From Lenzites betulinus (Eukaryota > Basidiomycota > Agaricomycetes > Polyporales > Polyporaceae), in the NCBI GenBank assembly GCA_022264855.1, contig JABYQU010000051.1, positions 1 through 64,000 of the forward strand: a stretch of DNA of 64,000 bases, in the 5' to 3' direction. Made by a program: the position numbers and the translations under genes. Numbering within the stretch: position 1 is the stretch's first letter; each line of letters starts with the position of its first letter. The notes beneath the pieces were generated by a model, which was not told where the DNA came from, ran no database searches, and saw only the letters and a program-made list of their open reading frames with translations. Positions 20,388 through 30,846 of the stretch are shown piece after piece.

Positions 20388-22854
20388 ATGGGCAAACGTG
20401 GGCGCTCGTTCCGCGGTCTCCTTGGATTGCCTCGCTCGCGTCGAGGACACACATCAGGCATCAACAATGAGAAGGAACAGTCCACTGCTAATGGAGCAAC
20501 ACCTTCAGGGATCGCGGACACCCACCTCGCTGACATTAAGTACGTCGACCAGGCTTACAACAAACAGTCCAGCGCTTGGGAGTATGTCGACACAGAGTCG
20601 GACGTTCTCGCGGAGATGACCACTCCTCTCGGCACCGCCGTGAGCTATGGGGCGTGGCAGGACTACTGTTTCGTGGTCGTGCGGAACATTCCAGCACGAC
20701 GGACGCCTGGGGACGTCATCACGTTCAAGATCGTAGTCATAAGCACGCATCTCCTCCAAGCTTGCAAGACAGTGATGGGTGATATTGAAGGAGTATCGTG
20801 GACATCCGACCCCCTCGAGGTGTGCCATACGCCTATTATCGTTTTTCGCCGTGAGCCCAAGCATAGCTGACCTTCGGCTGTCAGCTTCAGCCCCAGCTGC
20901 TGCTCACATTCATGCCGCACCTCGAGAAGTACGAGGAGGAGCTTCGCAATAAGCCCCTTGTCGAAAACGCCACCAGCACCGCGACCGCGATCCATACCCT
21001 CGTGGACTATCTGAGGCGGAACTATCGAAGCACCCTCGCCCAGATCGCCAACCTTACCAAGCACGGCGAGATCACCTTCGCGCTTTTGTACGCAATCCTC
21101 GTTCCCCGCACCATCTTCATCACGCGCTGCTCGACGACGGGTGAAATGCGCGCACTCGAACTACTATCCGCATCGAAGGAGTACTCACCGAATGGGGATT
21201 ACTATAATCTGCATTGCCGTGGTGTCGAGGGTGCATCCGAGTCCACGCGATCGGTAGAAGACGCTACTGAGGACTCCTCCAGGGAGAAAGACGCTCTGAT
21301 GTTCGGCATGGACGAGACCTGGGTGCCTGTGCAGGCCTTCAAGGGCACCAGGAAGATCAATACGCTGGCCGCGTTTCCTCTCCAATATCACCCTGATCCC
21401 CAAGCAATCAGAGAAAGACTCGTTCGGCGAGGTCGCAAGTGGGCCGTCCTCAACGGGGTTCGCCATGTTGCGTACCGCGGTGTTGCCACTGGGGAGTTGA
21501 ATATCAAGTATAGCGTGCGTCGTCTCCCTCTTGGTCATGCATAGTAGCGGGATGTCAAGTCGCCCTGTGTTATCTCCAGGTGAACTCACGTATAATGATC
21601 GACCGAGGTAAAAAAGAATAACGCGAACCCCAGCCGCCCATGCTCAAATACTCTCCAGGTAACTTTGGGAGGATCAACCCCAACACCGGCATCCCCATGC
21701 CAGTCGCAAATGTCCCATGCGAGCAGAATATTTTGGATGGTGCGTCCCAGGAGACCCGCAAGATGACTGCCATTTGGCTTAGTGTGAACAGGTTTCACAA
21801 ACCTGGATCAAGACGGAGCTCGCAGAGAGGTCCTCGTTCCGAGAGACGATATGCTTCTCCTGGCTTCGCCTGTTCTATACGGCTTCAGTTTATCTGACAA
21901 GCTGTGGCGTAAGTCTTTCACGCTATAGACCGGGTGAAAACTGACGCCGCGCCACTCTAGTCCGTTTCAACGTAGACCAGGTATCGCCCATCGAGTGGAA
22001 CAAGGAGACATTTGAGGGGCTTGTGCTCCCCGCTGCCCGCAAGACGCTCCTGCGCTCCCTTGTCGAGGCGCATGACTCTGGGTCTGGGTTTGACGATTTC
22101 GTGCGCGGGAAGGGGCAGGGCCTCGTGATCAATCTCTTTGGTCCACCCGGGGTCGGGAAGACGCTGTCGGCGGAGGCGACGAGCGAGCACATCCGGCGCC
22201 CCTTGTATGTCGTGAGCAGCGGGGACCTCGGCACGAGCCCCTCGGGTTTGGACACCACGCTTGGGCAGGTATTTGATGTCGCAACGTGCTGGAATGCTAT
22301 CGTGCTCATCGACGAGGTGTGTAGAGGACGAACTCTGTCCTGCTAACCTAGACTGATCATTATTGCCAGGCGGATGTGTTCTTGGAGCAACGGTCATTGC
22401 AGGACTTGCAACGCAACGCTATAGTTGCCGTGTTGTGCGTTATAACTGCGGCGGTTTTCGTGAGCAAAAGGTCTGACATACGACCCAGCTTGCGACACAT
22501 CGAATACTACCGGGGCATCCTCTTCCTCACCACAAACCGTATCACGACATTCGACGAGGCCTTCCTGTCACGAATCCACGTCGCGCTGCACTACACCGAC
22601 CTCGACGTTGCGACCAAGATGCAAATCTGGAAAGCTTTCCTCAGGAAGGCTGGCGTGGCAGACGGCAAGCTCTCAGACGACCTTGTCAAGAGGCTCGCGG
22701 AGCGCGACGTGAACGGCCGTCAGATCAAGAACGCGTGCTCGACGGCGCTTTCGCTCGCGCGCAGTCGGGGTCAGAGCTGGGATACGAGCACCTGGTGGAG
22801 GCTATGGATGCGATGGAGGAGTTCTTGTCTCGATTTGCCGCCATGCGAGGCTGA
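20388..22854 (+). CDS. AAA+ ATPase with DUF7025-like N-terminal region
   Basis: ATG at 20388 (MGKRGRSFRGLLGLP). Introns include one after SDPLE (about 20818-20884), one after DRG (21608-21658), which bypasses an apparent in-frame TAA, and one after NILDG (about 21740-21790). The N-terminal half matches the domain seen in fungal AAA+ proteins: LVDYLRRNYRSTLAQIANL, PLQYHPDPQAIRERLVRRGR, YGFSLSDKLW. The ATPase follows: Walker A GPPGVGKT (about 22144), Walker B AIVLIDEAD split by an intron, sensor GILFLTTNR, arginine-finger region FLSRIHVALHY and NGRQIKNA. Near 22750-22773 the frame shifts by one base before ELGYEHLVEAMDAMEEF, which ends at TGA 22852-22854. Substrate unknown. A missing base, real or a sequencing error, would truncate or alter the last 30 residues. 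About 690 residues. Confidence 0.87.
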
Positions 22855-22935
22855 TATTATGACGCGACGTTTATGCGGATGGATGGTGGGAGTGGATATA
22901 TGCGGCGGACATACAATGCACAACTTTGGCAGCAT

Positions 22936-24896
22936 TCAGAATTGCCATAAACGCCTACTTCGACACGACCAGGCAACGACAGCGATGCCGAATGAGTATA
23001 GGATGAGGACGAGCATTGAGGACCAGTCCGACATGTACATGGTCGGCATGGACAGGTTAATGAGACCTGTGGCGACATTTGCCTACACAAGTCGATCAGC
23101 AATCCGACTGAACAAGCTGGACAAGACACGGGAAGCCTACCAGTAGGAACAGGACCAACCCATTTTTATTGATCGCCTCTAAAAGCGGAGGCGCACTTGC
23201 TCCGGCGCTAAAGTCGCGACTTCGAGCATGCCGTGTCGCCTTCAGCGTGTCCGGATCCAGATGGACCTTCAGCTTAGAGGTCGGCGAATACACTGATTTC
23301 GAGAGCGGTGATGGGAAGAAGAATAGATCCAGCGCCAGATAGCCCAGGAGGAATGTGGCGTTATATGCGGCGACCCAAATGATGTACTGAACGTTTACGA
23401 GGCGCCGCGAGACTCCATCGCCCACGTTGAAAAGCTTCAGCAGTCCGAGGAGCACCCACCAGAGGACGGCGTAGGAGCAAAGCTCTGTTGCGGTCTTGTC
23501 ATTCTCGCGTCGTGGCTCGGACGCCGATATGGCTGCGGAAGGAGTTACATCGTCGTCTGAGTCTGAGTCACTGCTGGGGGTACGTGGTCGCCTTGGCACA
23601 GCATCAGAACGGATAAGTTGCTGCTGGCGGCGCCTGAAGTAAGAGGGGGTCGGCGCGAGGACCAGGGTGCCAGTCGACAACCCGAGGAGATGGACAGCAA
23701 GGTACCCTGGAAAGTGTGTCAGATGGTACGAGCTATGCTATGAATGGGGTGACTTGCCTGTCACAGAGACGATGCCTTCCTTGTTAGCGGATATTATGCC
23801 AACACGGGGAGCGTCCAGGACGAAGCTTTGTATACCGCCCATAGAAAGAGCCAATTGGTGCGCTAGATTTTGTCAGGGCATATGACAAACGGAGGGAAGG
23901 AAGAATGCATACCTATTGCTACGACCACGCCCAATAATGAAATAGGTAGTCGCACCATCACTGGGTGCAGCAAAACTTGCACTACGGGTATCACGGCAAG
24001 TGTGATGAAGAAGTTCCAGTGTACGCCATATTCTGTAACGTGTTCCTAAGCGATATTGACAAAATCACAGATGCAGGAGTCGAGCTGGGTACTCACTGGA
24101 TACTCCGTTCCTTTCACTGACAAGGTTCTGAGTAAGCCCAACAGAAGCACTGGCGCGCATTTCCGCATCACAGTGGTCAACTTGGGCAACAAAGGTTGGG
24201 TCAGATGGCCCGGTTTCTTGAGGAGCGGAATGGCCGAAACAATTCCTTGAGAGAACACGAAGGAACCAACACCAAGATCCATCTACGTCGCGTCAGCACA
24301 GGCTGGGACCACTGGCCAATAGATATCTTACCATCGAAGCACCGAATGTCTCGCACTTGGCCAATGATCTGGGGAACACCGGAAAGTCGACGGCGAGGAT
24401 GCAGATGAAGGTTAAAAGAAGCATGTGAGAGCGGTAAGTCGTCAGAGCGGGGAGCGGCGGTATGCTGATAATGTTTGACGAGAAACTCTCTCTCGGTGCG
24501 TTTGTGTCTCGGGAGGACATCCTACTGTGGGTGAGGGCAGAAGGGAGGTATGTCCCAGATTCTCGTCGGGGTAATAGTAGCAGCAAGACGGTTGGGACCA
24601 GTAGCATCAAGCAAAGCAGCCCCGGGGAGGTCGCAAAGACAGTCACGGAGGCTACCAGCGGCAGAATCAAAAGGGTGATCTCTCCCGCAAGTTGCAGAGG
24701 TCGACCAGACGGCAGGCGTGTCCTCACAGCAGAGTACAGCGCTATGGATATCTAACCGTTGTTAACTGCAGTTCTTAAAGCAGGTCCGCTAGACACTCAC
24801 CAGTGAGGCCAGCGACACCATGTTGATATGCCCAATGCTCGACCCCGTCATTCCCGACACAAATGCCTCCTTCGACGTCTTGTAGTCATCGCTCAT
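22936..24896 (-). CDS. GWT1: GWT1/PIG-W inositol acyltransferase of GPI-anchor synthesis
   Basis: Transfers an acyl chain to the inositol of GlcN-PI in the ER membrane during GPI-anchor assembly (family knowledge). ATG at 24896 gives [18 protein letters not shown], the conserved Gwt1 N-terminus. Successive hydrophobic segments follow (for example [18 protein letters not shown] and [20 protein letters not shown]), then the family motifs [40 protein letters not shown] and [15 protein letters not shown]. An intron (about 23106-23160) joins this to [19 protein letters not shown] and a last membrane helix, stop at 22936. The product has many membrane spans. Introns are short and all canonical. Its 3' end lies 81 bp from the 3' end of the convergent AAA+ ATPase gene, so 3' UTRs probably overlap. 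Confidence 0.93.
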
Positions 24897-25374
24897 GGCT
24901 GCTCGGTGGTTATCCGGTTATATGCCTATATAGATCGCAGTCGACGTGAGCCACAGAGGTTGCCTTCACCGTAGTTTGTGTTCTGACCGGGGCAAGGCGG
25001 TCAAGTGTGCATTTGAAGGACAGGAAGAAGAGGTAAGGGTCGCGCAAGAGGCGAAGCCGACGCGTGAGCTCCTCCTCGCGATCGAGCGCCCGTTTGTGGC
25101 TTGCAAGGATACCAACCACCGCCTGGCCCTTCCTTTCGTACTGCACCTACACTCTTGCTAGGCTGTTTGTAACTAACCAGGCCCCGCTGTGTGCCCTCTA
25201 TCACCAACCATCTTATCATCTTGAACAGTTCTACCTCTCCCATTTCACCTGATAACCTCACACACGCTCCCTATCATGTGCCTGCTCTGCTGCGAGATTG
25301 CAGAGCGGGCGATAAATACTCGAGTCCCGAGCTTTCAGACCACCCGCGCTCGTACATCCATCTCTTAGCCCACC
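24897..25374. other. Divergent promoter region between GWT1 and the permease
   Basis: 478 bp between two start codons pointing away from each other. No gene or repeat seen. The part close to the permease is pyrimidine-rich, as is common before fungal transcription starts. Confidence 0.6.
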
Positions 25375-27528
25375 ATGAAGAACACCGTTGTAACGGATGT
25401 AGAGAGCGTCGACAAGCGGTCTTGTGTGTCTCCTGAGGCGCAGGGTGCTCCGGTCTCTGGCTCTGATCAACGACTGCAAGAGCTTGGCTACAAGAGCGAG
25501 TTTCGGCGCGACATGTCTCTCTTTGGCGTTCTGGGGATATCTTTCTGTGCCATCGGGATTCTTACGGGCATGAGCAGCGCTTTTCAGACTGGTCTGTTTT
25601 CGGGAGGACCCCTTGGATTGTTCTGGGGATGGAATGTGCGCCTCTCACAGTTCACTTGCCCTGCGCATGGAGAGTTCATGCTATACGCCTAAGATATGCA
25701 GCCTTTTCATGTTGTTTATCGCCTTGTCTCTGGCCGAAATCTGCAGTGCATAGTGAGTTCAACTCCGTACTCCGGCTTTCTCGCCTCATTCAAACGAGTC
25801 CAGTCCCACGATGGGTGGCCTGTACTTTTGGGTGTGCAAGATGAAACCTGACGCGCCGGTGCTTGGTTGTAAGTTCATATATTGCTCATCCTGAGGACTA
25901 GACACTGAGGGAGTATAGTTTGTGTAGGTGTCTTGCCAGTCTTGGTGCCGGTGTATCTACCTTGGCTCACCTTCCACCGCAGACTGGTTGGATATACAGT
26001 ATCGCCATGACTTTCACCGGAACTTCGGGTAACCTGAGGTATTTGGACCCTCAAATAGTTATGTCTCATATACTGAGAGCGTCGTAGTGTTGCGCTATAT
26101 CTAGCCTCACTGGCCGAGGTTGGTCAAGGGAGAACGCTCAGCAGAGTCGAAGTAACCGCCATCGCTTGGGGCGTGAACATCGCATCTGGGGTCATTAACA
26201 CCATAGGGACGAAGGCAATAGGAGGCATGAGTACCTTCAACCTATGGTGGACGCTTGGTGGTACCCTCGTCCTAGTCATTACACTGCTTGTGAAGGCACC
26301 TGTCAAGGTAAGATTATACCGAACATGGGGCCATAGTTATACGATGCTGATCACCTTAAATTTTGCAGAATAGCGCGGCCTTTGTGTTCACCGACTACGA
26401 GAAGTAGGTTCCTTTCGAGTGTATCGCTCAAACATCTCACCTCTCTTCAGCTTTACTGGTTGGCAGAGTCGGGGCTTCGTGGTACTTCTTGGGTTTCTCC
26501 AGGTAAACCATCGTCGATTAGATATCTCAGCGAACTAACTCGGCTTCTGTAGGCCGTTTACACGCTAGAGGGTTGCGAGACTGCAGCACAGGTCGCTGAG
26601 GAAGCCAAACGCGCAGAAATTCTCGCACCTCTCGCCGTCGTGGGCAGTATCGTTGGCTCCTGGCTAATAGGACTTGCATACATGCTTGCCCTCCTCTTCT
26701 CCGTACAAAGCATTGCAAGCGTGCAGGCTACATCTTTCGCCATTCCCATAGCCCAATTGTACTACGACGCCGTCGGGCGGCGGTTGACGCTCATGTGTCT
26801 GACAGTCGTCGCACTCGCCCAGTTCATGGCAGCGGTGACTGCTTTCACAGCAAGCTCTCGGCTTTACTACGCCCTTGCGCGTGACAATGCGTTCCCAATG
26901 AAGCAGAAATACATGGCGCTCAACAGATACCAGGCACCGTATTGGGGCGTATGGACATCCGTGCTCATCGGCTGTATTATCTCGTGCGCGTATATAGGCT
27001 CTGCCGTGGCGGTGCGTCTTTTGCCTCGTCCCCGCGTCGATGTACTCATGCATGATTTCGCAGTTCAACGCGATCTTATCCTCCGCTGCCATCGCGGTAA
27101 TGTTGAGCTATCTGCAACCCATCATCATCCGCGTGTTCTGGCCCAGTACCTCGTGCGCAGCATCCAAATAATGATTCATTCTTAACATCTCATTCTCGTC
27201 CGCCCAGATTGCCTGATCGGGGACCCTTCTCCCTAGGACGCTGGTCCTGGTCTATCAATCTTGCGAGCTTCCTGGTACGCCTCTCGCATGTCGTTGCCAT
27301 CGAATCACCCTCACATGTGCATAGTTCACCGTGTTCATATGTGTTCTGTTCATCCTTCCCACCGCGCACCCCACCGACTCGCTGAACATGAACTATGCGA
27401 TCGTGGCGATCGGTACCGTCATGATTCTCGTCGGAGCGTGCTGGGTGTTCTGGGGTCGTTTCCGATTCGAAGGACCGGTGAAGACCGCGGGCAAAGAGGC
27501 CATGGTGGGCGAGAAGGGTGGATTGTGA
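25375..27528 (+). CDS. Amino-acid/GABA-type permease (APC superfamily)
   Basis: Imports amino acids or related amines by proton symport at a cell membrane; exact substrate not deducible. ATG at 25375. The cytosolic N-terminus ends LQELGYKSEFRRDMSLFGVLGISF, the APC signature start. Exon joins restore the family sequence: SGGPLGLFWGWN to ICSLFMLF, AEICSAYPTMGGLYFWVCKM, APVLGFC to TGWIYSIAMTFTGTSGNLS, and LWWTLGGTLVLVITLL, then FTGWQSRGFVVLLGFLQAVYTLEGCETAAQ (two exons), TASSRLYYALARDNAFP and the final LNMNYAIVAIGTVMILVG. The GFC join needs a 5-nt micro-exon at 25919-25923. Around 530 residues with about 12 hydrophobic segments and no frame break. It ends in GPVKTAGKEAMVGEKGGL. Confidence 0.88.
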
Positions 27529-28186
27529 GTGTCATACGACTAGGCTTTCATTCCGCTCGACGGATGGGAGTTACTGGCTTCATGTTCGATGCTGTCGTAG
27601 CCTGTGCGAAGAACTTGGTTGGTGTTTACATCCCCGTTGCAACCGCCTTCTCCGACTGGAACTCGGCCTCCGATTAGATGTCGGAGGCGGTGGCAAGATA
27701 GATGGCTATACTGAGCCGGGCTCTTTGTGAGTCCATGCGTCCAGTAGCTGTGCGTGGCTCCTTCGACGGTCAAGAAGTAAATCTTATCGCTTCATCCTGA
27801 AGGGTTTGAGGTCTGTTAGTGTTCCTCCTCATCGATAATCGCTAACTTTGTCATTACACAGAACATACTGTCTTCAGAAGCTCTGCCGTCATCCCGCCTC
27901 GATTGAGGAAGTCCTTAGGGCGGAGGCCGAACGCCATAAGTTAATTGTCAGATATTCGGGACGGCACCGACTGATAGGAAGGAAGCCATTACAGGCTTTC
28001 AGCGGGTGAATCGTCCCCGATGGGAATGATCATCGGCACGTCGCGTCTAGTACGTCTACGCGTTCAACCCAACACCCTACATCACGTTTTCCCCCGCAGC
28101 GAAACCCCAGTCTCGTGCACATATAGCTCCCCTTGCATTGACGGACATCATCTTTCGGTCATCGCTCTTGGATTCTGTACTCTAGT
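27529..28186. other. Spacer downstream of the permease
   Basis: No convincing gene. A short ORF overlapping the permease stop (27540-27773, minus) has no recognisable features. The end of this stretch may contain the true start of the next gene, whose first exon is uncertain. Confidence 0.5.
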
Positions 28187-30479
28187 ATGCGTCGATTTCT
28201 ATCTAGGTCTCGCTCGGAGCCACTCGCCCCCAACTGGGACAGCATACCGAGGTCCCCTCTGCCGTCCCCCACGGCTTACTCGCCCCGGCAAACTGGGACG
28301 CTCGGCCCAATGGGCTCCAATGCCACACTGGCCGTTCAACCGTCCTCGTCTACGTTTCTTGGTACACCCTCCTCGGAATTGTCTCCATCCCGCCCCATTC
28401 CAAAGCGATATCTCCTGTCAAGTTACAAGCTCCTCAAGCGGCATCCGCGACGAACCAAGACATCGGCACACTGCCAAGCGACCAATTTCGTCCCTACTGT
28501 TTCGCCGTCGAGAACGGCGCATCTCATGCGGACTCACGCATCGTTATACACGATACGTCGCTGAGCGCTGTTTGCCGGGATCTCATCTTGCGGCCCCCAG
28601 AGCTTACTGAAAGCGACACGCCACTTGAAGTGAGGTCTAGCGGCAATGTGTGTAAAGGCGGATATATCTGATCAATGCTTATAGCTTGCGCTCGACCTGC
28701 TCTTAGCGCACTTTCCGCGACTCGAAAAACATCTGCATGACCTCAAGACAGGGTCCGCACTCCCCCAAAAGGATAGCGCCATTAGATCCCTCAGCGCACT
28801 CACCAGCTATCTCCGCGCGGCGCACGGTTCCATCCTCACCCATATCGCCGAGCTCACTGCCAGAGAGGAGATCACCTTCGATACCCTCTTTGCCCTCTTC
28901 ACTCCCCATACGACCGTCATCGGCAGGTGTGCCGACACTGGTGCATGGCTCGCGTACGAGCTCAAGACCGCGACGAAGATCTGCATGTCGTCAATCGACG
29001 TGTATGTCATCGTCTGTGAGAGCATAGACGTCGTGTCCAATGCGTCGCACTGCGCGTGCTGCGGTTCCCGCCCGTTCGCCACGCGTTCTGCTGACTCTTC
29101 TTCAGGCGTATACCCAGAGCAGAGCGAAACATCATCGTCGGGTGCTGTGATGGCACGGCGCGTGCAACGTCGCATCCTCATACCGCACTTCCGCGGCGCT
29201 GTTCGGATCAACTCCCTCGAAGTGTATCCGCTCCAGTACCATCCTGATCCCGTGAAGCTTGAAGCGTCGCTCTTCGCACGCGGCAGGAAGTGGCTCGTGC
29301 TGCAGGGCATTCTCTATGTCCGTTATGCTGGTCCCGCCACATTCTGTCTGTCGGTGGACGGATGCAGGACGGCGGTGAAGTATGATGTGAGCACTCTTAT
29401 ATCTAGTGAATGGCCTGGATGCTCAGTCTGTGCGTGCGTAGGTTGACTCATACGTCTTGCTTGATCGAGGCGAGTATTTTCTTCCTTAGCTTCAATTCCT
29501 GCGCTCATCCCTCTGAAGCAAGCTTCATGCGGCTCCATCCGGACTACGATGTTGGTGGCAGTGGTCACGTCGCAGAAAACGTGATTCACACCATGTCGTC
29601 CATCCTGGACGATTTGAGACTCGCGCCGCCTGTTCTGTATGGATTCAGCGTGTCCGATCGCAAATGGTGTACGCTTTCTTCGTCGACTTTAGAATTCAGT
29701 ATGACTGACACCTCTTTAATGCAGTGACATTCACTGTCGAGCACGTACAGTCCCTCTCATGCAGCATTGACGGTCTGCCAAACCCCCTCGGGAGCATTTC
29801 AGCTACTCATGACACGGGCAAATCCGAGATTCTGCCCACCACAAGATGCTCAATTGTCGAGTCCCCTTCCGGCGTGATCACTGCCAAATCACCCGGGGAA
29901 CGCATCTCAATCTCCCACAAGAGTGACGCGCGTGCCAGTGCAGAGTCTCAACGCTTCTGTCGCGAAGAGCTTGCCACGCTGGTTGCCGATTTGGAATCAC
30001 GCTACGTAGTGCGAATCATGCCCGTTCAGATAAGTACTGTGGCTAATAAACTCGTGCAGCATATTGTGTCCGAGCTCGACGCCAAGTACGCGGCGCAACA
30101 GGTACGCCGACGAGCCGAGCCGAGCGTTCACATCCGCATCCTACGCCGCTAACGACTCGTCCAGCGCGCAGTTCTAGTGCTGGCTGCTCTCGGTGCCCTT
30201 TCTGGTGCAGCGTTGCTGTCGCTTATCTATCGCCTGCTCGGACCAGCAGCCGCGCGCACGGCGCGCTGGTCCGGGCCGACACATTTCACCATTCCGATCC
30301 TCTCCCCGTTCTCTTCTGTGGTAAGTCAACGTCACCTCTTTGAGGGCGTATGTCTGAGCGACTGTCTTCAGGTGGAGCACGAGAGCTCGCTGCTCAGTAT
30401 AGGACAGGCGGCGGGAGTGCTCATCGCGGCAGTCCTATGCTATGTGCTATGGGTCCGATGTACTGTCAGACGGAAATGA
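28187..30479 (+). CDS. DUF7025-like protein without ATPase, with C-terminal membrane segments
   Basis: Relative of the AAA+ protein at 20388 but with another ending. The first exon is uncertain: an ATG at 28187 gives MRRFLSRSRSEPL, yet the conserved block DQFRPYCFAVENG uses a different frame. From 28530 the model is firm: ESDTPLE, an intron at the same place as in the paralogue, then LALDLLLAHFPRLEKHL, LTSYLRAAHGSILTHIAEL, RINSLEVYPLQYHPDPVKLE, FARGRKWLVLQG, LDRGDFMRLHPDYD, PPVLYGFSVSDRKW and FTVEHVQSL. At the point where the paralogue begins its ATPase, this protein continues with Ser/Pro/Thr-rich sequence, then VLVLAALGALSGAALLSLIY and, after an intron, SIGQAAGVLIAAVLCYVLWV, two likely membrane helices. 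No Walker motifs. Function unknown. Confidence 0.75.
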
Positions 30480-30846
30480 ACGATAAGTTTGTGTCAGCAT
30501 CTAGAACAGACGTTGGGCGCGATCGCTTATGAGTATGTTGGACTGTCCCGCCGACCCGCCTGTACCGCAATCACGTTCGATCGGTAAGCTGGATTATAGG
30601 AATGTACAACTACGACATCACAAGATACAAATCTATCAACTACAGAGTACACGTATAAGGATGAATGTTCTACTATTTGCTACAGTCAGGGAACCGCAAG
30701 ATACAGATAGGGCATGTACAAACCAGATGCACAGGAGGTCATTGAATGATCTAGCGGCGACAGCGACGGGTCCCAGAAGCATCATGGTGTCAGATCTGGG
30801 TAGCGCACGGTCAGAGGACATGATCTGCGCACGTTCAGAGTAACCG
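30480..30846. other. Convergent 3' spacer
   Basis: 367 bp between the stops of two convergent genes. Nothing recognisable. Confidence 0.6.

Noticed and set aside
21619..21621. In-frame TAA in the AAA+ ATPase coding region
   Set aside because: It lies in a canonical 51-bp intron (21608-21658). Splicing gives DRGNFGRINPN, matching the paralogue.
26040..26160. Apparent internal deletion in the permease
   Set aside because: An intron after TSGNL (ending at about 26089) joins to SVALYLASLAEV and restores the full family sequence.
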